This document shows positions 1 through 11,213 of a DNA stretch of 64,000 nucleotides, piece after piece. How positions within the stretch are numbered: position 1 is the first letter of the stretch; every line of letters starts with the position of its first letter. The position numbers and the translations under genes were made by a program. The DNA comes from Rhyzopertha dominica (Eukaryota > Arthropoda > Insecta > Coleoptera > Bostrichidae). The DNA is taken from NCBI GenBank assembly GCA_025024175.1, contig QCXZ01000138.1:44363092-44427091 (forward strand). Reading direction: 5' to 3'. A model generated the notes under the pieces. It searched no databases. It was given only the letters and a program-made list of their open reading frames with translations, and was not told where the DNA came from.

Positions 1-1
1 T

Positions 2-1294
2 CCTTCGTTTATCGTTCGTGATTGTGCGACTGCATTTGTCGTGCCTTTATGCATCTTATTTAATTTGTGCTTGAACACTAATACTTTTCCTAACACATGG
101 GAAGTAACGAGACTTTGTCCGGTTTTTAAAAAAGGGGATAAGACATTGATTGAAAACTATCGCCCAATAGCAATTATGTCAAATTTTGCTAAGGTCTTCG
201 AAATTGCGTTGCATAGACACTTGGAATATCACGTACGACCGCTGCTGTCAGACTGTCAACATGGTTTTACTTCTGGTAGATCGACTGCTACAAATTTAGC
301 GTGTATTTCAAATTTCATATCTGAGCGTCTTGATTGTGGGATACAGGTCGATGCAATCTATACGGATTTTTCGAGTGCTTTTGACCGTCTCGATCATACT
401 ATACTCATACGTAAATTGTCTACAACCGGATTGTCTCCGTCACTTTTGCAGTTTTTCTCGTCCTACTTAGTGGGTCGGCGGCAGTACGTCGGGTACCGCG
501 GACATGTGTCTCCTGCTTTCTATGTTACCTCAGGTGTCCCTCAGGGCTCCGTTTTGGGACCTTTGCTTTTCATCATATATGTCAATGATATTTCGATAGG
601 ACTGAAATGTCATAGTTTACTGTATGCCGACGATTTAAAGCAGTTTGCCTCTCTTCAGTCCCTTAATGATGCACATAATCTTCAAAACGATCTCGAAAGT
701 ATTGAAAATTGGTGCCTGGTCAATAAGTTACCGCTTAATATACAAAAATGTTTTGCATGTTCATATTACAGGGTCCATAATACAATTATTTTCGACTACA
801 TTATAGGCGAGAACAAGCTATCCCGACGCGATACCATAAAAGACCTTGGAGTTATCTTTGACAGGAACTTGAGTTTTGTCCCCAATGTAACTGACTGTAT
901 TGCGCGCTCATATAGAATGTTAGGCTTCATTATTAGACATGTAAAAAAATTTACGGATGTTGCTGCGCTGAAGCTTTTGTATTTTGCGTATGTACGCTCA
1001 AAATTAGAGTATTGCTCCGTCGTATGGGCTCCAGGATATGGCACCTACATCGATAATTTAGAAAGTGTACAAAGACGTTTTCTTAAATTCTTGTCTTTTA
1101 CTTGTAATGGAGTTCCGCGACCAGCTAGTCGTAATATCGATTGTTTTTATTTACCTTACGCTCATACAAATTTACTTAAGTTTTCTCCTGTGTACGTTAT
1201 GTGCAGTAACTATAATTCTGTCTGTGATTTACTTGACATTTTCTCCTGTAGTGTCCGTGAAATCGAGAATTGTGTATGCCCTCCTTATGTGTAA
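2..1294 (+). CDS. Non-LTR retrotransposon reverse transcriptase (Jockey/CR1-like), 5' partial
   Basis: An open frame runs from the left edge to a stop at 1292-1294, about 430 codons. Counting from the Met at 41, it shows the palm Asp in YTDFSSAFDRLDH (about D109), GVPQGSVLGPLLF (165-177) and the catalytic box YADD (195-198), then the thumb motif IKDLGVIFD and the C-terminal RSKLEYCSVVW and QRRFLKFLS. The order and motifs are those of LINE ORF2. The endonuclease half lies upstream of the window. With no stops in the reverse transcriptase and an intact A-rich tail this is one of the youngest insertions here. It presumably sits in a rut intron. Confidence 0.88.
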   Translation, partial: PSFIVRDCATAFVVPLCILFNLCLNTNTFPNTWEVTRLCPVFKKGDKTLIENYRPIAIMSNFAKVFEIALHRHLEYHVRPLLSDCQHGFTSGRSTATNLACISNFISERLDCGIQVDAIYTDFSSAFDRLDHTILIRKLSTTGLSPSLLQFFSSYLVGRRQYVGYRGHVSPAFYVTSGVPQGSVLGPLLFIIYVNDISIGLKCHSLLYADDLKQFASLQSLNDAHNLQNDLESIENWCLVNKLPLNIQKCFACSYYRVHNTIIFDYIIGENKLSRRDTIKDLGVIFDRNLSFVPNVTDCIARSYRMLGFIIRHVKKFTDVAALKLLYFAYVRSKLEYCSVVWAPGYGTYIDNLESVQRRFLKFLSFTCNGVPRPASRNIDCFYLPYAHTNLLKFSPVYVMCSNYNSVCDLLDIFSCSVREIENCVCPPYV

Positions 1295-1357
1295 TATCTT
1301 ATTATTATTGTTATTTCCCTCACCTGTAATTGGCTTCGGCTGTTTGGTGATGTATCC

Positions 1358-1360
1358 AAA

Positions 1361-1391
<31 letters not shown>
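1358..1391 (+). repeat. (AAAT)n tail of the LINE
   Basis: About eight AAAT units directly after a short 3' UTR close the retrotransposon copy. Such tetranucleotide tails are common at the 3' ends of CR1/Jockey-type elements. Confidence 0.8.
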
Positions 1392-1392
<1 letters not shown>

Positions 1393-2460
1393 GCAATAAA
1401 GTAATGCGGAATGCATTGGTGCTTCAACTTCTTTCTGCTTTGCTGGAAACACAATATATGTAAATATCCAAAAACTGTGCATTTATTTAGTTGTGAAGAA
1501 AAAAATTCAGTAGAGATACGCTAATTAAATAGTTCGCTATAAGTCATGCATTTCAGGATTTAATGAAGAAGACAACTTAGAAGAATGTCATAAGACAGTT
1601 AATGAACTAACAATTACCATATTATTGGCTAGTTAAAAAAGCCTCTCTTACTATCCATGGTACAGTTACTAAAGCTTTTCTACCATCTGGTTGATGTCTG
1701 TGATCTAACGATTTAAGACTATTTTAGATTCTTTTAATTTGTCAGTGTTGAAAAATAGAAATAACTATTGCGATCGTTGAATGTTTTCTTTGGTCATTTT
1801 ACTTCACAAAAGAGATTTTCCCCAAGCCAGAATCCAATCAAGACACCCTAACTGACGGGTCTAAAAATAGGTGTTAATAATAGCCAATCCCGGCCTGTAA
1901 CACTGACAAGCAAATCACTGTGATTGCAAGTCTATTGTGTTGTTATTCCCGAATTTAGGCGTCCACCCCTATAGTGAAAATTAAATATTTACCAGATAGT
2001 AACCGATTGCTTTAGGAAACAGACAATTAGCTAATGCCATATACAAGTAAAATCGTTAGCCTTTACTTGTCCTTAATCCCAGGTACAAATCGATTCACTA
2101 GGTCATTAATTCTGTTTGTGACAGGTCTTATCGGTGCTGGACTTAAAGTTACAGAGACTGCAAATGACGTGCTAATTTCTTGTCAGTCTTCTATAAGGAA
2201 TGTTTAAGCTTTTCGTTTACATGTGCTGTTTTTCTGGAAAGTTTATGATTAAATTAATTTTAGGTGTTGTGAAAGTGTCTTTAAAAACAGTGTCGTTTTG
2301 TCAAAAAGTCGTTAGACTCATGAAAATTTAATGTAAATGTCGTTAAACAATTAAACACATAGTTTCATTTAAAAAAAATCAGGTTCTGTGGATATTATAA
2401 AAGGATATCAGCAACTGACATTTTAGCCACTTTTGATATGCTTGTTTATTTATTATCTTT
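1392..2460. other. No recognisable feature (intronic)
   Basis: AT-rich sequence without long open frames, inverted ends or similarity I recognise. Confidence 0.4.
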
Positions 2461-2910
2461 GTGTACTATAGTGGTTTGTTTATTGAAAACTTTAAAGAGG
2501 TACCTATTAATAGTTGTCGTCAGTGTAAACCTACATGTTGGTGTTGTAGGTATGTAAATGATACTTTTGTTATTTGTCCCCGCGATGTAGTGTTCCGTAG
2601 GTTTGTAAATCATTTGAATACTCAAAACGTTAAGTTAGAAAACAGTGGTAGTTTACCTTTCTTTGATATCCAAATTCACAAAGAAAATACACCAAGTCTA
2701 CAGATAACTAACGTACACAGACAGAAGAAGGACGTTATTTGCTAGAGCTCGACGCTAGTTCAGATGAAAGATTATTACAGCAAGAAATTTATCATCTTAA
2801 GTTAGTTCTAGTAAGAAATGGCCATACTAATATAGTAGCCACAAAATTATTAAAAATGCGTTTGCTCTATGTACCTTCAAGCCCTGTCGGAAAAATTAAA
2901 GATAATACTT
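2461..2910 (+). pseudogene. Penelope-like element reverse transcriptase fragment
   Basis: The frame from 2461 contains CWCCRYVNDTFVICP, matching the Penelope catalytic motif (RYVDDTF; here the first Asp is Asn), followed by HLNTQNVKLENSGSLPFFDI, the usual next block. After a stop and frame change at about 2743 a second piece (DERLLQQEIYHLKLVLVRNG) matches the segment that normally follows. Both pieces are + strand and collinear, so this is one decayed copy missing its 5' part and its GIY-YIG endonuclease. Confidence 0.65.
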
Positions 2911-3309
2911 AGAAAGCATGATATTTTAGTTGTTTTAGTACATATAATAAGTTAGAGTAAATTTTGTGTTCTTCTATAAATGAAGTACACTTAGAAGGTG
3001 AGTGTTTATAAAATTTACATATTTTTGTGTATTTACCTTGTTGACACTTCCCTGTTCTTATTAATAGATGCCAGAACTAGATTGTTTTCGTACAATTAAC
3101 GCTCTTTTATATTATTTATATTTTTGGCATGACTGAATGATGATACTCGTATGTGTGAGACATTTTTTAATGCGTATATCTGTCGTTTTAAACAAAGAAT
3201 CTATTATTCTGTTAGAAGATATAAATTTGCTTAGATTTATAGGCGTCTATACTTTACCCCTTCTTAATTTTTGCTATATATTTGAACTAGTTCAGTACAA
3301 CAAATTGTT
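2911..3309. other. No recognisable feature (intronic)
   Basis: AT-rich, no motif recognised; a short open frame from 3137 shows no family signature. Confidence 0.3.
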
Positions 3310-4727
3310 ATATCGCAAAGGGTAGAATGCTCGATTTAGTTTTGGGTAACCGGCTTGTTCCTCTTGATTCTCATCACAATCCACTTAGTATTACCATTTA
3401 TATAATCGTTTAAGGATCTACAATATTTCCCAGTAATTATCACCTGTCCTTCAATTTAAAAAGACCAATATGCCTCCTAGACGAGTCAGCTAAAATCTGA
3501 TTCCAGTAGTTTTTGGTGATTTGTGTCCCTAACGTTATGGGGTACGACTGCAAATGCCTTGATGAAACGCAGTGTACATTGATGCTCTTTGCATTTTTTC
3601 TACAGTCTTGTTTTACTGCCTCATCCCTTTTTATCTCACCAGTAGTGGATAATTCAGCAAGCACATTGTATTCTTCCTATTCCCGATATTGCGGAAAAAC
3701 AGGTACTGAAAGCTCTTGAAGAACTGAAGAACTGGAATACGACTGCTCCAGGTGGTATTCATGCCGTCCTAGTTAAGGACTGTGCTTGCGTACTAGACTT
3801 GGCCCTCTCAGTTACTTTTAACTTCTCTATCAATCTAAAAGTGCCCTGTTGAAAAAAAGACCATAGAAGCTTTGTTACAAATTGTCGACCAATTTAATTT
3901 ATCTTGATCACGTGTATGTCGATTTATATTGTGTCAACAAGGTCCAGCTCTGTGTGCTTCTTCAGGAGGACCTTTGCTGTTCTGCCAGTGGACTTCGTCT
4001 CCATATTGATAAGTGTCAAGTTATAAAATTTACTAGAAAAGCATATCCTTCCATTTTTGGGAACTCGATTGGTAATTCTTTGTTGGGGAGATGCCTAGAT
4101 TTAAAGATTGGGGGTTACCTTTGATGTAAGGTAAAGTTTCAATGATCATGTACTTACCATTGTCGGTGTAGCATATAAAAGTGCTTGGTTCCCTAGGTGT
4201 TTAGATATGCAATTTTTATTATGTTTTGTTAGGGCATAGTGCAGTATGCTAGTGTTTTTTGCGATTCCTCAGTATGAATTGCGTAGGATTAAGGTCGAGA
4301 AGATGCAGAGAAGATTTGTAAAGTATTTGTTTATCAGGCTGGATGATGTTTCTTCCCCTTTGAAAATTACTGAGCGGATTTAAAATTACTAATGTAGAAA
4401 TGCGCCCTGTTTATGTCTTGATCTTATTCTTATTATATATACAATCGAACACCAGGTCTTGTCAGCTGTCCAGAGTTATCTATATTATATCAAATTTAAT
4501 GTTCCTTTTATTATCCTATTTACAATATGCGTTCCCAGTTTTTAGGACAGTATTGACATTTTCAATTATAGGCTCAGCTTTGATTGTATTTACGCTGGTT
4601 GACTAATGAAGCGCCCTTTGTAAATTATGTTTAAATAATTGTCTTCTGTTTGTAGAATTGTTTTTTTTGTTTCTCTACTTTTTCATTGGACTTTCGGCCT
4701 GTCTGAGTAGTGAATTTAAATAAATGA
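3310..4727 (+). pseudogene. Decayed non-LTR retrotransposon (Jockey/CR1-like)
   Basis: Collinear scraps on the + strand: MLDLVLGNRLVPLDSHH (end of the endonuclease, 3327 on), VLKALEELKNWNTTAPGGIH (fingers entry, about 3695 on), GLRLHIDKCQVIKFTRK (3990 on) and, in other frames, the RFVKYLF-type C-terminus near 4310. The YADD core has been lost between about 3850 and 3950. It closes with an AAATAAATGAA-type tail near 4718. Many frameshifts mark it as old. Confidence 0.6.
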
Positions 4728-6311
4728 AGATATCTATCCTTTTTCCCAGTAGGCAGATTCCGGCTAGATAATAAAGACGCCTGCACTACTTGCGGCTACC
4801 CTTTGATCTTTCCTATGCAATTGAAGGTGCATCGTAAATCAAACCCGCTGTCGACACCTATTTTTTTTTGTCTGAAGGAAAACACTTATGAGTCTTTCTG
4901 CACAATACACGTGTATCATTAGTCAAAGGGGCTATCGGCACTGTTTTTTTTGCTTTAAAGGATCGCGTTTACTTATTGAATGGTGCACATTACGAGGCGC
5001 CTAGCGCATGTTACTTCATGGCTCCCTGTAAGCATTGGCGTAGTTTGCCCATAGTGTAATATGATGTGTGACTTAATAGCTATTCAGCAGCAAAAAGAAT
5101 CGATAGCATTGACGATAGGTAATCAAGTCTTCTTCTCTCCTTTTAATAAACTCATACCACAACTATATTTGAAATTAGTCGTTTTATTTTCTATTGCACC
5201 CGTACATCTATAAGTCAAATTCACCATAAGCAATTGATATCCGCTCAGGAAACAATTTCCTGTGTGGAAAATTCCTCGAAATTAATTGGAGAACGGATTG
5301 ACGACCTGAGGGCCAGCGCACCTAGACAAAAAACTTGGGTGCCATTAATTACTTACGTTGAGTGGAAGCTCGTTAAATGTGTACGCTCAAACAAGTTTTA
5401 TAGCGATTTTCCTCAATTTCCGATCGGGAATAAAGCAGCACATGCATTGATGCCACTCGAAGAAGTTTTGATGACTCTGAAGTTTACGGAATTTTACATT
5501 TCCTGGTATTTGGAACTAATTATAAACAAGGTACTAATAGAAAGTGAACTTTACATAATCATGCGGTCTCCTTTAAGATGATTTACCATCCAGTGGTCGC
5601 AAGCGCAAATCAGAAGCAGAAGCCGCATCCAGATGTGCCCCGCCAAACGTAAATCCTTATAAATATTGCATCAGGCGCCTCGTAGGATTTTATCAACACC
5701 GGAAAGACTTGGTAAAACATTTAATAAAGAAAAACCCTGTGCTCTGGTATAACAGCCTCTCTGTGCTCGAATGCATACGCGATAGAGGTGGGTGGATGAA
5801 CTCGAATGGTCGTGTTTCAAGTGGTTTTAGTTATTCATAACGCAATTTTAGAGAGTGGTGAGCGAGCCAGGTTTTTTCGCNATTTGAGATGCGTACTATG
5901 ATGTTACGGTTGGATAACACGTTTTGTTGTTTCTGGTTATGACAGCCGTCACCCCAAGGTGTTGCGAAATTTATAAAACTTGACCTAAAACAATGAACTT
6001 CATTTTCTTTTAGAGTATCTCTCCTGATTTAACGCCAACCGACATCTTTATATTTTTGTGGATAGGTGCATTTTTATTATTTACATTATTATGAAAATTT
6101 GCTGGCAATTTATTCCAATATTGATTTATTTACTTGTATCCATCATTGTCTTCCAGACTTCTTGAGTGAAGAAATATATAGGAATATATAGAAATATATC
6201 ATCATCATTAATGTGTATTAAAAATGTATTTTTTTGCAAAAGTCAACAATGCATACCATAAGACAGAGACACATCACAGGCCAACAAGTAAACTTTAAAA
6301 GGGACATAATA
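4728..6311. other. Intronic sequence, one unassigned open frame
   Basis: Contains an open frame of 115 codons at 5234-5581 (+) that I cannot place in any family; it has no signal peptide or clear motif and may be chance or a transposon scrap. The rest shows no structure I recognise. One undetermined base at 5881. Confidence 0.3.
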
Positions 6312-6343
6312 CGAGACATGTTTTTTTAAGTAAGTACCGTTTT
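6312..6343 (+). repeat. mariner left TIR
   Basis: Pairs with 7572-7603; begins CGAGACATG next to TA. Confidence 0.9.
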
Positions 6344-6465
6344 GCGATTTCGCCGCCGCAGCGCTACGGTCGGCGTTCCGCGCATGCGCGCTGGTTACCT
6401 ACATCTCTTGTCTACGCACTGACGCCATTACAGTTTGATTCTTCACTGTATACGTTCTTTACTGA

Positions 6466-7505
6466 GTGTTTAAGATGCCTCCGACAATCGTGAGTCCCGC
6501 CGATTGTGAAGTACGGGCTGTTATACGATTTCTTAGTGCTAAAGGCGTAAAACCGATCGATATTCATCGTGAGATCTGTGAAGTTTACGGACAAAACATT
6601 ATGAGTGATGGAATGATAAGGAAATGGGTGAGAGCATTTAAAGATGGCCGCACAAATGTGCATAATGAAGAACGGAGTGGGCGTCCTTCGGTCGTTAATG
6701 AAGATTTGGTGCAGAAAGTGAACGAAAAGGTGAGAGAAAACAGACGCTTTACAATTTCATCATTGTGCGACTGCTTTCCTCAATATTCTCGTAGTGTTTT
6801 GTATCGCATTGTGACCGAGAACTTGAATTACCGGAAATTGTGTTCACGTTGGGTTCCGAAAATGTTGACGGATTTGCACAAAACTCAACGTTTAGACAGT
6901 GCATTGACTTTCTTTGAGCGGTACCACAATGAAGGTGAAGATTTTTTAGACCAAATTGTTACTGGTGACGAAACATTTGTGGCCTACGTCACACCAGAAT
7001 CGAAACAACAATCCATGGAATGGCCACATTCATCATCACCCAAAAAAGTGAAGTTTTTTGGGACAGAAAAGGAGTATTGCTAGTGGAGTTTCTGCCTCGT
7101 AATGAGACAATCAATGCAGCGTCTTATTGTAAGACATTGAACAATCTGCGTCCTGCAATCCAGAACAAAAGACGTGGCAAGTTGAGTAAGGGTAGCGTTT
7201 TGCTGCATGACAATGCCCGTCCACATGTGGCTAATCGGACCAAAGATCTCATCAAATCTTTTAAATGGGAAACTCTAGATCATCCTCCATACAGCCCTGA
7301 TCTGGCGCCCAGCGACTACCATTTGTTCCTGCACTTGAAGAAACACCTGGGTGGTCAGCGTCTTCAAGACGATAACGAAGTCGAAACATTTGTGATACAG
7401 TGGTTAACAAGCCAGGCGGCAGAATTTTATGAGGAGGGTATTCAAAAACTGGTGCCAAGTTATGACAAGTGCCTCAATATTCACGGAAATTATGTAGAAA
7501 AGTAG
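6466..7505 (+). pseudogene. mariner transposase, one internal deletion/frameshift
   Basis: Cut-and-paste DDD transposase. The first frame (6466-7083) holds the N-terminal helix-turn-helix pair and VTGDET with the first Asp. The second (to 7505) holds LLHDNARPH with the second Asp and YSPDLAPSDYHLF with the third; 34 residues separate them, the mariner DD34D spacing. Around 7045-7065 roughly a dozen residues that normally link SMEW and FWD are missing and the frame shifts; otherwise it has no stops. Confidence 0.92.
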
Positions 7506-7571
7506 ATTAAGGTACAGGCTTTCATGTAAGATAAAATTATTGCGATATCTTTGCACGTCTTTTTTTAATTC

Positions 7572-7603
7572 CAAAACGGTACTTACTTAAAAAACATGCC
7601 TCG
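7572..7603 (-). repeat. mariner right TIR
   Basis: Complement begins CGAGGCATG next to TA; one T shorter in the T-run and one base changed against the left copy. Confidence 0.9.
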
Positions 7604-7683
7604 TATAAGCACACAGGGATCACGAAAAGAAAGCAATGCACTGATCAAAGCTGTAGAAAGCATTGTCAATCAGTTATTGTTTT

Positions 7684-8464
7684 AGTTTTAATTCAACAGT
7701 TTTGGTATTTAGTATCTTTAATTCTTCAGGAAGAGCATTATAAAACTTTTTATCATAATAATTAAATAGATAAAATTGAGCATTATATTTAGCATAGTTA
7801 AGACCTGTATAGATGAACAAAGATTGTAGAGTAAGAGTTTGCAGTTCTTTGAATTAATTTCTGCACTTAGCTCTAAAGTTAAGTTTATCTATAAAGCGTA
7901 GCCAGCCTCTTTGTAGGGCAAATATTTGTTCTCTAATAGAAGAGTGACCCCATAGTAACAATCCATAAGAAATAATACTATGCATTAAACCAAAATAGGC
8001 TACCCTCTCTCGAAACATGTTTACTGAGGTTCTGCAAAACAAAGATGTTTTTATTAAGAATTTTTCTATTTTTTCACCGTGCGCAACCATAGCAGTCTTG
8101 AATCAAGAGTAACTCCCAGGAAATTAGAGCAATTGGCGAAGTCCATAGCAACATATCTAAGTGAAAATAACATCTGAATTGACATATCCTTGTTCATAAC
8201 GAGAGCGTTACTAACACACCAGTTATAAATTTTTGCTTGTGAAATATTGTTATGATGTAATACCACATCGATGTTGGTGACCCTTGAGCTGACTGCAATA
8301 CGAGTATCATCGGCAAATAAAGTTGCTGCATCCTGAACAATGCAGAGAGGCAGATCGTTAATAAAAGTAAGAAATAACAGGGACCCAATACCGAGGAATG
8401 TAACAATGTGAGTCTCTAACATCTTGTTATGACAGCTACTAGTAGTTTTTGTTAAATAACTCAT
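7684..8464 (-). pseudogene. 5'-truncated non-LTR retrotransposon relic
   Basis: Minus-strand frames 8066-8464 and 7854-8090 read GSLLFLTFINDLPLCIV, ATLFADDTRIAV (catalytic FADD), FLGVTLDSRLLW, then GLMHSIISYGLLLWGHS and AKYNAQFYLFNYYDKKFYNALP, the C-terminal order of a LINE reverse transcriptase. Upstream fingers and endonuclease are absent. Two frames are needed, so it is dead. It lies 80 bp from the mariner right end. Confidence 0.75.
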
Positions 8465-8783
8465 TATTTACATTCAACAGACGTTTAGCTTAGAAGCATT
8501 GCATTTTGCACTTCAGAGAAGTATGACATGTTTACCATATATATTGAAGACTAAAAAAACGTGCAAGCTACAAGAAACATGTATATCAATAAATTCAAGA
8601 AAACTGAATCTTCGAATATTTCAGAAAATGATTTGCAACTTACAACACTTTTAATTAATTTAATTTATTTAATTTTTTTAAATTTTCAATTACCGATCAC
8701 GGTCACTTTAGACAACACTTTACTATTTCAAAAAAATTATACGAATAGATAGCTATATTCTAAACAATAGAATTACCTATATT

Positions 8784-9490
8784 TTGCACATCCCAGTCGT
8801 TTATGCTCAAATGTTTGAATATTATCATTTATACTCGATTCCAATTCTATCCAAGGGTCAGTTTAAGGCAGTTGTACCACAAAACAAATTTTTGGCAAAA
8901 TCAAAATTGTACTTTTCATTCATGAGCGACTCTTGCATGGAAATTAAGCCACAATTATACATCTGCCGAAGACTGGATCTCCAGGAAACAGCAAAAGTTA
9001 GCTGCTGTGAAATTCAGCTGCTTGACTAAGGGAACACTTCTATTTGTCAAATGGTATCGATTGATTTATCATACCCATTAATCATTCAACCGTCTACCGA
9101 AAATTGTCAACTGTTATGTACTCATCAAGAACAAACATTAAAATTAGACGCTGGGACATACATGGTAGAAATCCCAGAAAACTGCCAAATTTCTACATCC
9201 AAGGGCATCATTTCAAACAGAAAAGCAACCAGTCGGAGCCAACCTGTACTGTTCCCAAACTAGAGCAACCAAACAACACCACTCCCAATTTAACCATTAA
9301 TCTACATCTTCAAGACATAAAATTGGACGAACTACACTTCATCAAATCTCAAATAGTCAAAATTCAAGCAACTCTTTCGGAGTCATCAGTTACACACATA
9401 CCTAGTGTTTGGACAATTATCATTTATTTTAAGAAGAAAGAAAATGGGGAAGAAGGAATTGATCTTTCATCGGTTCAACTGCCTCGTTAA
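8784..9490 (+). pseudogene. Endogenous retrovirus envelope (baculovirus F-like), broken
   Basis: Reads like the C-terminal half of an errantivirus envelope related to baculovirus F: HLYSIPIL, KFLAKSKLYFSFMSDSC, a Cys-rich YICRR...CCEIQLL block, then GTYMVEIPENC and, near the end, a hydrophobic anchor-like VWTIIIYF. An in-frame stop lies at 9027-9029 and a frame change near 9250, and the surface-unit half is absent, so no intact protein is possible. No gag or pol accompanies it. A GGGGGAGGA purine run at about 9511 could be the polypurine tract before a lost LTR. Family assignment is from recalled motifs. Confidence 0.6.
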
Positions 9491-10964
9491 CCCTCCGCAG
9501 CTGAATCTTCGGGGGAGGAATTATATCAACCCGCAACCAGCGTCACCATGGGAAAACGCCGACCTTGAGACTAGTAGAAAGATTGACATTTGTGCTTCAT
9601 GTCTGTGGCTAGACCTAACTATAAGGTAATTATTATGGGCACTTATTGACTAAACCAACATAATTTCTGAAACACAATAATGAAGAACTAAAGGCTGGTG
9701 GTAACGGGGGTGTTAAATATAGAAATCGGGGCTAAATAATATTTGTAAATGTATTTTACGTTGCATTTTAATGTTCTCAGGCACATTATCATTCGTGACA
9801 CGACCTAAACGGATAAAGTTGGTTTTATATTTCCTGGCGATATTCAATGTCGATTTTCCATTCGTAATATTGACAAAGAAAGTCCATCGACACTTCCCTG
9901 CGTGGTGCATTGAGCCTTACAATTTTCTCCCGCACTTTTCTGCTGATTCTTTTGCAGCCCATCTCTAGTAACTCCTCGTGTCGTTATAGCGCTTTGCATT
10001 TGCATTGGTGCAGACGCCCTGTTGAGTGCTCCAGATATTATAAAGCGAATCGACGGGTGGGAAATATTAAAGGAAAAGCGCAAATTGGTCCCTAAGCTGT
10101 CGAAATGTTTTGAACCGCCTGTCAGAGGAAATTCAATCCGTATTTTTCGGCACATGTGCGCGCGTGGGAGTTAATGCTTTTTTACCCTGCTGCTCTTAAA
10201 GTAAATAAAATTGATGTTTGCATAATATTTGCCGAACGTGGGTGGGGTAACAGCGAGTTTTTCTGTTTGTTTTGTACCGCAGAAGAAACTGGGGGACGCA
10301 ACAGTTTATGTTGTAGAATTGGGTCGTTATTATTTCTGCACGACTTTTTGTTTGGTAGATTCGTATTGACTACTTTTCTGACGCCACTTTTATGACTGTC
10401 GGCGTCTTCTTTTTAGTCGGCTTTGCCATAGATATTAAATTAAAAAAAAACAAATAAATCTTGGAAAATATAATTTTCTTTGGATATGGCAATAAAATAG
10501 AAAACTTACTGGTTAGTGTTATTAATAAGCTATGCCCCCGTATTTTTTCAACCACCACGACGTTTTAAAATGCCGATATTCGCACTTGTATAGGGAAGCA
10601 AGTATTGTCAATGAGGGCCGAAAGCAATGTAGATACAAGAATGGGTCGGATAATTTAGCTACTTCTCTAGGTTTTCTATTCCAATAACCAACAAAAAAAA
10701 CACCATTGAAGTTTTTCCCGCAGAACCATGTGCATTTTACTACTACAGAATATACTGAGCAGTTTTTTTTGAGACCATGGTTACCAGTTCATTCGATCCT
10801 AAAACCCCCACAACGTCCATTATCATTGCTAACTGACATAATACAAATGTACTTCTTACTTTATAGCAAATACTAATTTTTTCACCGTTAACTTTGCTGT
10901 ATCAGCATCGGTATACCTTCTATTAGAAACCGGTCAGCGGTCAGCCTCTTGTTTAGTAAGTGTC
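9491..10964. other. Intronic sequence without recognised gene
   Basis: Apart from the relic repeat at 9741-9808 nothing is identified. The part 9830-10170 has higher GC and no repeat signature and could be conserved non-coding sequence; this is inference only. Confidence 0.3.
9741..9808. repeat. Decayed solo terminal repeat of the DD41D element
   Basis: Resembles the 62-bp terminal repeat at 27127-27188 in the same orientation (shared blocks TGTATTTT, GTTGCATTT, CATTATCATTCGTGA) but with several changes and no partner end nearby. Confidence 0.6.
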
Positions 10965-11010
10965 AAAGCAAAATATCGAATTAAATTTGTGTGTTACAGT
11001 CTGGTAGTAA
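10965..11010 (+). repeat. Direct repeat copy 1 (mariner N-terminal-like)
   Basis: Shares ATCGAATTAAATTTGTGTG and flanking bases with 11214-11262. In one frame it reads YRIKFVC, resembling the start of a mariner transposase. Confidence 0.55.
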
Positions 11011-11024
11011 TAAAGCAAGACTAT

Positions 11025-11163
11025 GTGCTCCCTATGGCTTGGAAGTTAGCTAGAATTGTTCTGTTATTAAAAGGTAGCGATGGGGTTCCGAGAGTGGCCG
11101 AAGTACGTACCCAACAAGGTACATTGTTCGGCCTATGGTAAAACTATGTCCCTTACCAGACGC
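11025..11163 (+). pseudogene. BEL/Pao retrotransposon integrase C-terminal fragment
   Basis: Reads WKLARIVLLLKGSDGVPRVA, EVRTQQGTLF and, after a one-base loss near 11136, RPMVKLCPLP. This is the typical C-terminus of BEL/Pao polyproteins (W.LGRI..L.PG.DG..RV..VRT..G...RP..KLCPLP). Only this end remains, between two copies of a 47-bp repeat. Confidence 0.7.
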
Positions 11164-11213
11164 TTAGTTAGATTTTAGTTCTTGCTGTTCCCTTTGTAAC
11201 TGCTGGGCAGTAT

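Larger units (their letters stand above)
6312..7603 (+). mobile_element. mariner element with TIRs and TA duplication
   Basis: Ends match as inverted repeats of about 32 bp (left CGAGACATGTTTTTTTAAGT, right the complement of CGAGGCATGTTTTTTAAGTA), with TA at 6310-6311 and 7604-7605. The length of 1292 bp is normal for mariner. It encloses one transposase gene in + orientation. Two TIR mismatches and a small coding deletion show it is no longer autonomous. Confidence 0.93.

Noticed and set aside
796..1044. Minus-strand open frame inside the LINE
   Set aside because: Shadow of the reverse transcriptase on the + strand.
5234..5581. 115-codon open frame as a host gene or upstream rut exon
   Set aside because: It does not match the Rut N-terminal or membrane region, has no splice-site support and no recognised domain.
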